Shown here one piece after another: positions 1 to 8,303 of a DNA stretch of 37,233 nucleotides (position 1 is its first letter; each line of letters begins with the position of its first letter). The notes beneath the pieces are model-generated. The model had not been told where the DNA came from. It did not search any database and saw only the letters and a list, made by a program, of their open reading frames with translations. This stretch comes from an uncultured Alphaproteobacteria bacterium. GTDB lineage: Bacteria; Pseudomonadota; Alphaproteobacteria; RF32; CAG-239. Location of the stretch: contig CASFTO010000009.1 in NCBI GenBank assembly GCA_949297665.1, forward strand, positions 1 through 37,233. Reading direction: 5' to 3'. The position numbers and the translations under genes were made by a program.

Positions 1-77
1 CTCGCTTTTGCTGGCTCTTTTGCTCTTTAAAACTGATTTTTATGGCTTATATCTATGGCGTTTAAGGAGGAGGGGAT
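1..77 (+). other. left edge, possible tail of an upstream gene
   Basis: Two plus-strand frames are open from the left edge. One stops at the TAA at 63-65, just before a strong Shine-Dalgarno site (about 65-74). The other runs through that site and stops at about 92-94 with a hydrophobic then basic tail. Either could be the end of an upstream gene co-transcribed with the gene at 78. The fragment is too short to choose or to assign a function. Confidence 0.25.
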
Positions 78-740
78 ATGTTTACGCGTCATGAGAAAAA
101 AGAAGAAAAACGTTTTTTTAGAAGTTTATTTGGAAGTGTTTGGAATTTTTGGACCAGTCCGACGGGGGCTTTTATTCTAGCGGTTTCTGCTATTGCTCTC
201 GGATACTATCAATTTTATGTCAGTCGGCCGATTTTGCGCTATCAAACTAATACGGTAAAGTTGATTTCTTCTAATAATACTAATGAATATGCGGTCGATG
301 TTAAAGGAAAAAAATATAAAGATTTATACTTAACGAAAGTGTATCTCTATAATCAGGGAGAACAGGCACTTTCAGGTACCGATGTTTCTCATGTCGGGCA
401 TGATCCTATTCGGATAGAAGTGCCTAAAGACGCTATGATGCAACATTATAATTTGGATAATGATGAAACGACTAATGCTATTACGGCCGAAGTTGTACCT
501 TATGGGGAAGATTTGATTTTGAACTTTGATTTTCTTAATCCTGACTATCAGTATGTTGTCAATATTTTACATGAGAAACCGACGGATGGTATTAAAGTTG
601 CCGGTAGTGCGCTTAATGTTAATGAAATTACAAGAGCTATTAGTGACAGAGAATTGAAGAATTGGCTCGTGTGGGGATTGGGGGCTCTTTATTTGTTGTT
701 AATTATTCGCTATGTTTTGAAAAAGGTCGGAAAACATTAA
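78..740 (+). CDS. hypothetical two-span membrane protein
   Basis: A 220-residue protein that I do not recognise. A charged N-terminus (residues 3-17, Lys/Glu/Arg rich) precedes a first hydrophobic span at about 30-48. A soluble, probably extracytoplasmic domain of about 140 residues follows, with beta-type patterning and many Asn, Asp and Tyr. A second span lies at about 194-213, followed by a basic tail (KKVGKH). This is an N-in, C-in topology with a periplasmic central domain. The start is supported by a very strong GGAGGAGGGG ribosome site directly before the ATG. The next gene begins 64 bases downstream, so co-transcription is possible. No catalytic motif is visible. Confidence 0.75.
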   Translation: MFTRHEKKEEKRFFRSLFGSVWNFWTSPTGAFILAVSAIALGYYQFYVSRPILRYQTNTVKLISSNNTNEYAVDVKGKKYKDLYLTKVYLYNQGEQALSGTDVSHVGHDPIRIEVPKDAMMQHYNLDNDETTNAITAEVVPYGEDLILNFDFLNPDYQYVVNILHEKPTDGIKVAGSALNVNEITRAISDRELKNWLVWGLGALYLLLIIRYVLKKVGKH

Positions 741-804
741 GAGTATTTTAAGCTCTCAAAGCTATAAATTGTATGTGTCAGTAATTTATTGAGGGGTTAA
801 TTTT

Positions 805-1443
805 ATGAAAAAATCACTTATTTGCAGTGTGTTATCAGTTTCTTTGTTAACTGCTTGTGCAACAGATCCTTATACGGGGCAAAGTAAAGTTTCTAATACC
901 GCTTGGGGAACTGGTATTGGTGCTCTTGCAGGTGCGGGTATTGGTGCTTTAGCCGGTGGTGAGAAAGGTGCTTTAATCGGTGCAGGCGTTGGTGCGGCTG
1001 CAGGTGCCGGTACTGGTGCTTATATGGATGTTCAGGCACGTAAATTGCGTCAAGAATTGTTGAATACCGGTGTTCAAGTGCAAGAAGTTAATGGTCAGAT
1101 TTATTTGATTATGCCGGGTAATATTACGTTTGATTCTAATGATGCTAATATTAAGCCGGGTTTCCAACCGGTTTTGAACTCTATTGCTAAAGTTATTAAC
1201 GAATATAGCAAGACAATGGTTCAAGTTAATGGTTATACGGATAGTACTGGTGGTGCCGCTACCAATAACTCTCTTTCTTTGATGAGAGCTAACTCAATTT
1301 CTAATTACTTGAGATTGAAAGGTGTTGATGCTAGTCGTATTGTTTCTAACGGTTATGGTTCTTCTAATCCGATTGCATCTAATGCAACTGCTGCAGGCAG
1401 AGAACAGAATCGTCGTGTTGAAATTGTGCTGATTAATCGTTAA
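805..1443 (+). CDS. OmpA-family lipoprotein with glycine-zipper segment
   Basis: A 212-residue outer-membrane lipoprotein of the YiaD/Pal type. The signal peptide ends in a lipobox (LTAC, lipidated Cys18). Residues about 33-75 are a Gly/Ala-rich glycine-zipper segment expected to insert in or lie on the membrane. Residues about 105-211 form an OmpA-like peptidoglycan-binding domain, with the conserved GYTDSTG stretch, the NxxLSLMRAxSxxxYL helix and the terminal GREQNRRVEIVL motif whose Asp and Arg contact diaminopimelate in this family. By family, it anchors the outer membrane to the cell wall. The ATG follows a GAGGGG ribosome site with 8-base spacing, and a terminator follows the gene. Confidence 0.93.
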   Translation: MKKSLICSVLSVSLLTACATDPYTGQSKVSNTAWGTGIGALAGAGIGALAGGEKGALIGAGVGAAAGAGTGAYMDVQARKLRQELLNTGVQVQEVNGQIYLIMPGNITFDSNDANIKPGFQPVLNSIAKVINEYSKTMVQVNGYTDSTGGAATNNSLSLMRANSISNYLRLKGVDASRIVSNGYGSSNPIASNATAAGREQNRRVEIVLINR

Positions 1444-1466
1444 GCCGTTTTTTATTATTGCAGATA

Positions 1467-1491
1467 GGGGAGCATAGCGGCTCCCTTTTTT
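1467..1491 (+). terminator. terminator after OmpA-like lipoprotein gene
   Basis: A hairpin with arms GGGAGC (1468-1473) and GCTCCC (1480-1485) and a 6-base loop is followed by a run of T. It lies 24 bases after the stop codon. Confidence 0.8.
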
Positions 1492-1564
1492 GTTGACAGA
1501 AAATGTTTTAATATCTAGTATTTCCGTAAAATTAAATTATTGTAAAACTTAAAATTTTTATGTG

Positions 1565-2677
1565 ATGAAAAATACTATTTTAAAACAAATTAATGATATC
1601 GGAGCGAAAATCGGGTATCCTTTTTATTTCTACGCTGACGGTTCGTTTGGTAAATCTATTGTATCCGGTAAGATGAATGCTATTGTGGTTGTAAAAGGAA
1701 AATTTACTGCTTCTGGTCTTAAAAATGAATGTTTGGCTATTTGGGATGATGAAAATTTATCTTTAAGCGAAGCTATTATCTGTCTTAAAAAGAAAATGAA
1801 TTTTCCGATTTATATTTATTCTGATGGAATATGCGGGAAAACACCTCGCTTAGGTAGGTGTTCTTCTATTATGGTTGTTAAGAAGCCGTTTATTATTCGG
1901 AAAATGACGGAGAAGGCGTGTCAGTCGGTAAATCCTAAAATCGACCATATTATGCCAGAAGTTCATCGTGCAAAATGGGTTATGCCCGAGCCTGAAGAGA
2001 ATAAGCCGACTCCTATTCAATTGGCTCGTTTGGAAGTGGCGCGTCAAGCATTGCTAGAAGGTGTAGATTTAACCTATGAAGAAGAGGAAGCTCTTGTTTA
2101 TTTTGGAACAGATGAGGAAGTGAGAGCGTATTTTCCTTATTTGAAATGTAGCGAACTGTTGATTTGGAAAGGTAATCAAAAACTTTTAGAAGAATATATT
2201 GAGGATAATAGCTTTTGTTGTGAAGATGTTTTGGCTGAACGTTGTTCTGATGATGTTATTCTGAAATATTTTGATAATTGGTTGGTTGATGTCAAATTTA
2301 TGGAAAAATTGCTTGAATTAGGGAGATTTGAACTGATTGAGAAAATTCAAGAAGTTTCTTCTCTTAATCATCCTTCGGCTTTGGGGGAGATTGCTCGATA
2401 TGTGGAAGCTATTCTTAAAGCCGGATATCCGCAACTTTTGAAAATTCAAATTCAAAAGTATGACGATTGGCTCGATGATGATGTTGTATTGCTTGTGCAA
2501 TCCGGTAATTTGGAAATGATTAAGTATTATTTGGATTATCATCATCTTTGTTCTGCAGCACAGAAAGAGTTAGTGAAACTTGCTAATTCTCAGTTGATTG
2601 AGATGTACCAAGAACGATATGAGTTTGATGCTGATATTGCTGAAATGGCTAAATGGCGTGGATTACTCAGTGCTTAA
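1565..2677 (+). CDS. unknown protein with duplicated N-terminal module and helical C-terminal half
   Basis: A protein of about 370 residues that I do not recognise. The N-terminal part contains an internal duplication: residues 18-47 and 80-109 share the pattern (Y/F)P(F/I)Y(F/I)Y(A/S)DG..GK...G...(A/S)I(V/M)VVK..F, a short beta-rich unit. Residues about 150-370 are predicted from composition to be helical, with ankyrin- or LRV-like repeated helices rich in Leu, Asp and Glu. There is no signal peptide or membrane span, so it is probably cytoplasmic. The start is uncertain: GTG at 1562 is immediately followed by ATG at 1565, and no good ribosome site precedes either. It converges on ackA and shares a bidirectional terminator with it. 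Confidence 0.75.
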   Translation: MKNTILKQINDIGAKIGYPFYFYADGSFGKSIVSGKMNAIVVVKGKFTASGLKNECLAIWDDENLSLSEAIICLKKKMNFPIYIYSDGICGKTPRLGRCSSIMVVKKPFIIRKMTEKACQSVNPKIDHIMPEVHRAKWVMPEPEENKPTPIQLARLEVARQALLEGVDLTYEEEEALVYFGTDEEVRAYFPYLKCSELLIWKGNQKLLEEYIEDNSFCCEDVLAERCSDDVILKYFDNWLVDVKFMEKLLELGRFELIEKIQEVSSLNHPSALGEIARYVEAILKAGYPQLLKIQIQKYDDWLDDDVVLLVQSGNLEMIKYYLDYHHLCSAAQKELVKLANSQLIEMYQERYEFDADIAEMAKWRGLLSA

Positions 2678-2691
2678 TATGACAAGGCTAT

Positions 2692-2726
2692 AAAAAAGGC
2701 TTTCTTCTTATGAAGAGAGCCTTTTG
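2692..2726. terminator. bidirectional terminator between convergent genes
   Basis: An interrupted inverted repeat (AAAAGGCT ... AGCCTTTT, with an inner CTT/AAG stem) has A-runs on one side and T-runs on the other. It can serve both the plus-strand gene ending at 2677 and ackA ending at 2751. Confidence 0.7.
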
Positions 2727-2750
2727 GTTTGGGTATAGATAAAATTTTAT

Positions 2751-3935
2751 TTATGCATTAAATACAATTTGCATTGTATCTTTAGCAATCATGTACTCTT
2801 CATCGGTTGGGATAACGAATACGCGAACTTTTGAGTCTTTAGTGGAAATTTCTGTAATATCACCACGTTTGCTGTTAGCTTCTTCATCTAAAGTAATGCC
2901 TAAGTAAGCTAAACGTTCTACAACTAATTTTCTTACTAAAGAACCATTTTCACCAATACCAGCTGTGAATACGATAGCGTCAACACCGCCTAAAACTGCA
3001 ATGTATGCACCTATGAAACGGATGATGCTGTGAACGTATGTATTTAACGCATCTGTTGCGGCTTCTTCTACACCGTAAAGTGTTTCAATATCGCGGTTGT
3101 CGGAATATCCGCACAGACCATACATACCACTTTTCTTATTCAAAATTTCATTAACTTCATCTGGTGTTTTGTTTTGTGTTTTGCAGATGTATAATGGAAT
3201 ATATGGGTCAATATCACCGCAACGTGTTCCCATAACGAGACCGGCTAGTGGAGTGAAGCCCATTGATGTATCTTGACAAAGACCGTTGTCAACGGCAGAG
3301 ATAGATGCACCGTTTCCTAAATGGCAAGTGATGATTTTGCCTTTTTTGCCGATTAATTCAGCTGCTTTTTGAGAAACGTATGCGTGTGATGTACCATGGA
3401 AACCATAGCGGCGAATCTTGTATTTTGTATATTGTTCAATCGGAAGAGCATACAAGAATGCTTCTTTTGGCATGGTTTGGTGGAATGCAGTATCAAAAAC
3501 AACTGTTTGCGGAACATTTGGCAAAAGTTTTTTTACGGCTCTGATACCCAATACGTGAGCATGGTTGTGTAATGGAGCTAATTCGGATAATTCTTCAATT
3601 TGGTCAATTACAGTATCTGTTACCAAAACAGAGTTTTTGAAAATGTCGCCGCCTTGCACGATACGGTGTCCAACAGCGTCGATCTCGTCCATTGATTTCA
3701 ATGCGCCGTTTAGCAATTCTTTAGTTACTTCTGCAATGGCTTCGTTATGCGTTGGCAAAGCTACTTCTCTGGTTCTTTTTTCACCACCGGTGATTTTGAT
3801 TTCTACGAAAGAACCATGAATACCGATACGGTCTGCTTTTCCTTTAGCGATAACATCATATTTGTCGCCATCAACATTAAATAACTGGTATTTTAATGAA
3901 GATGAACCTGAGTTTAATACAAGAATCTTTTTCAT
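2751..3935 (-). CDS. ackA: acetate kinase
   Basis: Interconverts acetyl phosphate plus ADP and acetate plus ATP, the energy-yielding last step of the Pta-AckA route, in the cytoplasm. At 394 residues it has the family's usual length. The expected ASKHA-fold motifs are present: LVLNSGSSSLKYQ at the N-terminus, GHRIVQGG, VFDTAFHQ, RYGFHGTSH, HLGNGAS, GTRCGDIDP and TAGIGENG, plus the late PTDEEYMIA with its catalytic-region Glu. It lies 24 bases downstream of pta in the same orientation, so the two form an operon. Nothing is missing or unusual. Its presence supports fermentative acetate production or acetate scavenging. Confidence 0.98.
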   Translation of the reverse strand: MKKILVLNSGSSSLKYQLFNVDGDKYDVIAKGKADRIGIHGSFVEIKITGGEKRTREVALPTHNEAIAEVTKELLNGALKSMDEIDAVGHRIVQGGDIFKNSVLVTDTVIDQIEELSELAPLHNHAHVLGIRAVKKLLPNVPQTVVFDTAFHQTMPKEAFLYALPIEQYTKYKIRRYGFHGTSHAYVSQKAAELIGKKGKIITCHLGNGASISAVDNGLCQDTSMGFTPLAGLVMGTRCGDIDPYIPLYICKTQNKTPDEVNEILNKKSGMYGLCGYSDNRDIETLYGVEEAATDALNTYVHSIIRFIGAYIAVLGGVDAIVFTAGIGENGSLVRKLVVERLAYLGITLDEEANSKRGDITEISTKDSKVRVFVIPTDEEYMIAKDTMQIVFNA

Positions 3936-3959
3936 TTTATTTTCCTTATTGGGGTTAGA

Positions 3960-4964
3960 TTATTTGGTTGCTTGAATTGCGGTAATTGCAATCATTCCAA
4001 CGATGTCTTCGGCTAATGCTCCACGCGATAAATCGTTTACAGGTGCATTTAAACCTTGCAACATCGGTCCGTATGCTTCGCATCCGCATAAACGTTGCAA
4101 TAATTTGTAGCTGATGTTTCCTACTTCAAGACATGGGAAAATTAAAACATTTGCTTGTCCGGCAACTCTGGAATCTGGTGCCTTTTTCTTTGCAACAACA
4201 GCATCTAATGCGGCGTCAGCTTGCATTTCTCCGTCAATCATGATTGGGAGACTCTTATATTCGTCAAGCAACAACATGTCTTGAGCAAGTTTGGTGGCAT
4301 TGCGTACTTTATCTACCATACCGCCAGAGCCAGAACCTCTGGTTGAATATGAAAGCATGGCAACTTTTGGAGATAAACCAAATTTCAAAGCGGTTTCAGA
4401 ACTTGCTAAGGCCATGTCGGCTAATTCTTGTTCGCTTGGGTTGATGATGATAGCGCAGTCTGAGAAAATATAGGGCTTATCATTGGCTACCAAAATTAAA
4501 GCGGAAGATACGCTGCGATCTTTGTGTGCAGATTTGATGATTTGAAGAGCAGGTCTTACAGTATCTGCAGTAGAGTGATTTGCTCCTGATACCATACCGT
4601 CTGCATCGCCGGCTTTAATCATTAATGTTCCAAAATAATTGTAGTTTAATGCTAGTTTCTTGGCGTCGTTTGGCGTCATGCCTTTGGCTTTGCGCAATTC
4701 GTATAATAAATCGGCGTATTTTTCTAATTTGTCGGAGGTTTCCGGTTGCAGTAATTCAATTCCTTCCATACTCCAGTTATTCTTGTCGAAGTATGCTTTG
4801 ATTTCTTCCGGATTACCCAATATGATTAGTTTGGCCGCTTTTCTTTCAGCAATGGTGTGCGCTGCTTGTAAAATACGTTCATCTTCGCCTTCCGGTAATA
4901 CAATCGTTTTCAGCTCTTTAGAGGCTCTCTCTAAAAGGCTATCAAGAAATTTGGTTATTTTCAT
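3960..4964 (-). CDS. pta: phosphate acetyltransferase
   Basis: Transfers acetyl from acetyl-CoA to phosphate, giving acetyl phosphate for AckA. The open frame extends upstream to 5018, but the ATG at 4964 has an AAAGGA ribosome site at normal spacing and begins where the family homology starts, giving 334 residues. This is the short, single-domain class without the N-terminal DRTGG/AAA regulatory region of E. coli Pta. Diagnostic stretches are VLPEGEDERIL, GANHSTADTVRPALQIIKS, STRGSGSGGMVDKV, GEMQADAALD and the C-terminal NDLSRGALAEDIV. It is the first gene of the pta-ackA operon. Confidence 0.97.
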   Translation of the reverse strand: MKITKFLDSLLERASKELKTIVLPEGEDERILQAAHTIAERKAAKLIILGNPEEIKAYFDKNNWSMEGIELLQPETSDKLEKYADLLYELRKAKGMTPNDAKKLALNYNYFGTLMIKAGDADGMVSGANHSTADTVRPALQIIKSAHKDRSVSSALILVANDKPYIFSDCAIIINPSEQELADMALASSETALKFGLSPKVAMLSYSTRGSGSGGMVDKVRNATKLAQDMLLLDEYKSLPIMIDGEMQADAALDAVVAKKKAPDSRVAGQANVLIFPCLEVGNISYKLLQRLCGCEAYGPMLQGLNAPVNDLSRGALAEDIVGMIAITAIQATK

Positions 4965-5102
4965 CTCTATCGTCCTTTTGTGATGTATATTTGAAAAGTT
5001 TTTTTCAGTTAATATCATAACCTTTTAAAAGGCAATAAAAAAGTTTGATTTTTATGCTTTTACGTTATAAATCTAATTATAATTAATTTGGGAGATTTTA
5101 TC

Positions 5103-6137
5103 GTGTTTAGATTTTTCTTTGTTGTGACGTTGGGATTTATTTTTGCCGGTGATGTTGTGGCTAAACCTCTTTTTGAGGCGGATGTTAATGTGGATGTTAC
5201 CGCTGATAATGTCGTGGAAGCTAAAAAACAAGCTATGAATAAAGCCAGAAGAGATGCCTTAAATGAAGTTTTGTTGAGTATCAGCTCAAATCAGAGTGTC
5301 CAGGAGTTGGATAAATTAAATGATAATCAGATTCAACATTTTATTGCAGGTGTTATGGTGCTTATGGAGAAATCTTCAAATGTTCGTTATATTGCAGATT
5401 TGCGAGTCACAGTTAATGAAGATGTCTTAAAAGCGTATATGGCCGAAAATAATTTGCCTATGATTGTGGGGGAGGAACAAACTATTTTGGTCGTCCCTTT
5501 GCTTGAGCAAGCGGATGGTACGCTTGATTTATGGAGTGATGCAAATTTTTGGAGACAGGCTTTTGTCGGACGTCGTGATGTACGCAAAGGTAACCTCATT
5601 CTTCATGATATAGATAAAAATTTAGGAAATATTACGGCTGTTGAGGCTAATCGTTTTTATGATATGACGGATGCAGAGTTTGGGGAACTTTCCAGCTTTA
5701 ATAATGTGGAAAATATTTATGTTTTGAAATATTCACTAAAAGATGGTAAGGTTTATGTTAAATCTTTTCCAAGTCGTGAAATTGCTGAAGTAATTATAGT
5801 CGAAAATGCTACTCCGCAGGATATGATAGATGCTGTATTGCCCTTTTTTAAAGATGTTAAAAAAGCTGCTAAACTTGAAAATTGGCATGATGATGACAAA
5901 ATTGTTAATCAGAAAGTAGATGCTGTTTATTCTTATTCGAAACTTGGTGAATGGCTTACTTTGAAACGTTTTTTGGAGACAAATTCGCAAGTTAAAGATG
6001 TTCAGGTCGTTTCTATGGCAAACGGTAAAGTTCATTTTAGTTTTATCTATAACGGTGTTTGGGAAAAATTGCAGGCTAATTTGGCTTTGAGGGGATATAA
6101 ATTAAAGAAAGAAGGAGGTTATTATGTCATCAGCTAA
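5103..6137 (+). CDS. DUF2066 family exported protein
   Basis: A 344-residue protein of the DUF2066 family, a proteobacterial envelope family of unknown biochemical function. I place the start at the GTG at 5103 because a GGGAG site sits 8 bases before it and the resulting product begins with a clean signal peptide (about 20 residues, ending near VVAKP). The open frame itself extends to a TTG at 5088. The mature N-terminus has the family's pattern VDVTADNVVEAKKQAMNKARRDAL, followed by the later conserved region around WSDANFWRQAF. The last 14 bases overlap the perM start, so the two are translationally coupled, an arrangement common in alphaproteobacteria. Confidence 0.85.
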   Translation: MFRFFFVVTLGFIFAGDVVAKPLFEADVNVDVTADNVVEAKKQAMNKARRDALNEVLLSISSNQSVQELDKLNDNQIQHFIAGVMVLMEKSSNVRYIADLRVTVNEDVLKAYMAENNLPMIVGEEQTILVVPLLEQADGTLDLWSDANFWRQAFVGRRDVRKGNLILHDIDKNLGNITAVEANRFYDMTDAEFGELSSFNNVENIYVLKYSLKDGKVYVKSFPSREIAEVIIVENATPQDMIDAVLPFFKDVKKAAKLENWHDDDKIVNQKVDAVYSYSKLGEWLTLKRFLETNSQVKDVQVVSMANGKVHFSFIYNGVWEKLQANLALRGYKLKKEGGYYVIS

Positions 6138-7197
6138 AGTGCAAAGTCGCTTTTATGTGAACCCTTATATGTGGTTTGTTATCTTTTTTGTGTTCTTCTT
6201 CTTTCTTTATATGCTTCGTTCTGTTTTGATGCCTTTTGTGGCCGGTATTTTGTTGGCATATTTGTTGAACCCGCTGACAATTAAATTACAGAAATGTAAA
6301 ATGTCCAGAACTTGGGCGACCGTTATTGTTTGTATACTGATGATTTTGTTGGTAATTCCCGCTATATTCTTGTTTTTGGGTATGGTCGAAAGTCAGTTGA
6401 CGTTGCTTATTCAGGCTACACCTAAATATTTGGCCTTGTTGTTGGATAAAATTCGTCCGATGCTGAAGCATTTAGCTGAAAAGTATCCTGATTTGTTTGC
6501 AGGTAATTTGGAAAATATGATTAAGGGAAATATCGGTAATGGGGTGAAATTAGCAAGTAAATTATTTCAAGGCTTAATCGCAAACGGGTTTGCTTTTATT
6601 AATCTTATTTCGCTTATCTTAATTACTCCTATCGTCGCTTTTTATATGTTACGCGATTGGGATACTTTTGTTACAAAATTTGAAGGATTGTTACCGAAAA
6701 AATCTAAAAGGGGTATTATGCAAAGTATGCAAGAAATTAATACAATTATTGCCGGTTTTATTCGTGGACAGCTTAGTGTTTGTGTGATTTTAGGTTTGTA
6801 TTATTCCATTGGCTTGAAGTTGGTGGGGTTAGAATTAGGCTTACTTGTCGGTTTTATTGCCGGAGTTATTTCTTTTATTCCGTATGTCGGCTCAATTACC
6901 GGTTTTGTGTTGGCGATAATTTTGGCTTTTGCGCAGTTTAACGATATTACGCACGTTATGTATGTTGTTGCCGTATTCTTGAGCGGACAGTTTTTGGAGG
7001 GAAATTTCTTAACACCTAAATTGGTGGGTGATAATGTCGGATTGCATCCGGTTTGGGTTATGTTTGCGTTATTGGCCGGTGGTGTTTTGCTAGGTTTCCT
7101 CGGATTAATGTTGGCGGTTCCTGTTGCTGCGATTATCGGCGTTTTGTTACGTAATCTTATTAAACGTTATAAGATGAGTTCGCTTTATCTGGATTAA
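6124..7197 (+). CDS. PerM / AI-2E family transporter
   Basis: A 357-residue inner-membrane protein of the AI-2E transporter (UPF0118/PerM) family. It has two N-terminal spans (about 17-50), one at about 65-88, a cytoplasmic amphipathic region at about 95-150, and then a C-terminal block of spans. The family signature is in the second half: TPIVAFYMLRDWD, IIAGFIRGQL, GFIAGVISFIPYVGS and the final HPVWVMFALLAGGVLLGFLGLMLAVPVAA. Substrates of this family are mostly unproven, and some members export autoinducer-2 or act as Na+/H+ antiporters. The start overlaps the preceding gene and has an AAGGAGG site. The next gene starts 4 bases after its stop. Confidence 0.92.
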   Translation: MSSAKVQSRFYVNPYMWFVIFFVFFFFLYMLRSVLMPFVAGILLAYLLNPLTIKLQKCKMSRTWATVIVCILMILLVIPAIFLFLGMVESQLTLLIQATPKYLALLLDKIRPMLKHLAEKYPDLFAGNLENMIKGNIGNGVKLASKLFQGLIANGFAFINLISLILITPIVAFYMLRDWDTFVTKFEGLLPKKSKRGIMQSMQEINTIIAGFIRGQLSVCVILGLYYSIGLKLVGLELGLLVGFIAGVISFIPYVGSITGFVLAIILAFAQFNDITHVMYVVAVFLSGQFLEGNFLTPKLVGDNVGLHPVWVMFALLAGGVLLGFLGLMLAVPVAAIIGVLLRNLIKRYKMSSLYLD

Positions 7198-7201
7198 AAC
7201 G

Positions 7202-7711
7202 GTGCTGATTGTTAATATTAATGGGCCGATTAATGCTGGAAAGTCAACGGTCGGACGAATCTTGATTCAATTGTTGGAAGGCTCGGCTTTTCTAGAAGTT
7301 GATGAACTGCTTTCGGATGAAGAACAAGAAAAACTTCAACTTGATTTTAAAGCTGGAATAGCTGAGCGGTTGCGACGGCTTGCTGAAGTTATGCATAATG
7401 AGAAAAAATTACAGAGATATAAATTCTTGTTTTTTGCTTATCCTATGAGCCAACGTAATTTTGATAGTTGGCGTCAATGGACAGATGAATATGATAAGTT
7501 TGTTTGTGTTACGTTAGCTCCCTCTATGGAAATGTGTCTTAAAAATCGCGGAACAAGAGAACTCTCAGAGCGAGAAAAGATGCGTATTGTTGAGATGTAT
7601 CAACAAGGGTATCAAAATCCGATTGGCACAGATAAAATTATTTGTAACGATGTGCAGACCCCGTTACAAACGGCTTTGTTGATTAAAGAATTTTTGCTGG
7701 AGAATTTTTAA
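7202..7711 (+). CDS. small P-loop kinase-like protein
   Basis: A 169-residue protein with a Walker A motif at residues 8-16 (GPINAGKST) directly after the first beta-strand, an acidic segment near residue 33 (VDELLSDEE), and a C-terminal Arg-rich lid-like region (KNRGTRELSEREKMR). This is the layout of small nucleotide or antibiotic kinases of the shikimate-kinase or chloramphenicol-phosphotransferase type, but the substrate cannot be named. It starts with GTG 4 bases after the perM stop and is probably coupled to it. In many alphaproteobacteria an hda-like gene occupies this place; this protein is not a DnaA-family ATPase. Its last bases overlap the end of the convergent GNAT gene. Confidence 0.8.
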   Translation: MLIVNINGPINAGKSTVGRILIQLLEGSAFLEVDELLSDEEQEKLQLDFKAGIAERLRRLAEVMHNEKKLQRYKFLFFAYPMSQRNFDSWRQWTDEYDKFVCVTLAPSMEMCLKNRGTRELSEREKMRIVEMYQQGYQNPIGTDKIICNDVQTPLQTALLIKEFLLENF

Positions 7712-8145
7712 AGTTCTTTGACCATTCGAATAAAATTAATACCTTTTTCTTCAAATAAATCGCCGTCTTGTTTGAACCCGAGTTTTTCATAAAAACCAAC
7801 AACGGAAAGCATTGCGTGCATTACCATTGTACTATATCCGATTTCTTTTGCGGTCTTTTCGGCGTATTCAATTAATTTTTTACCAATCCCTTCTCCTTGG
7901 TGGACGACGTCTACCGCTACTTGCATTACTCTGATTTCCTCATTATCCAGCGGAACCATAATTAAGCCGCCAATTAATTTATCACTTATCGAATCTATGC
8001 AACCGATATGCAGGAAACCAGCTTCTTCTTCTCGGAAAGAATCGAGAAATTTTAATCCTAATGGTTGCAATAATATACGATAGCGTAAATCCAACAGTTC
8101 CTGATAACGTCCGGAACCAAATTCTATGTCTATAAATTTCATCAT
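7708..8145 (-). CDS. GNAT family N-acetyltransferase
   Basis: A 145-residue acetyl-CoA-dependent acyltransferase of the GNAT fold. Motif A is clear: a beta-4 strand, MQVAVDVVHQ, then the acetyl-CoA pyrophosphate loop QGEGIG (residues 83-88) and helix KKLIEYAEKTAKE. Motif B follows with FYEKLGFKQDG, typical of this superfamily. The acceptor substrate is unknown. A GGAGG ribosome site precedes a double ATG (ATGATG), so the start may be either codon. The 3' end overlaps the stop of the convergent P-loop gene by four bases, and no terminator separates them. Confidence 0.9.
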   Translation of the reverse strand: MMKFIDIEFGSGRYQELLDLRYRILLQPLGLKFLDSFREEEAGFLHIGCIDSISDKLIGGLIMVPLDNEEIRVMQVAVDVVHQGEGIGKKLIEYAEKTAKEIGYSTMVMHAMLSVVGFYEKLGFKQDGDLFEEKGINFIRMVKEL

Positions 8146-8303
8146 TGCAACCTCCGTATTATTTGCAGAATAATTTTATTGTTCTCTATTTAAGCACAGT
8201 TTTATGTGACTTGCAATACTAAAGTGTTTAAAATCTGTTGCGTTCCGTTAAAATTTAATTTATGACAGATATAAGTTTGTAAATTTGTTTTAAGGATAAC
8301 TCT

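Noticed and set aside
973-1224. Minus-strand frame of 83 codons opposite the OmpA-like gene
   Set aside because: It is a mirror of the Gly/Ala-rich and OmpA coding sequence, has no ribosome site and reads as Asn/Thr/Ile-rich antisense.
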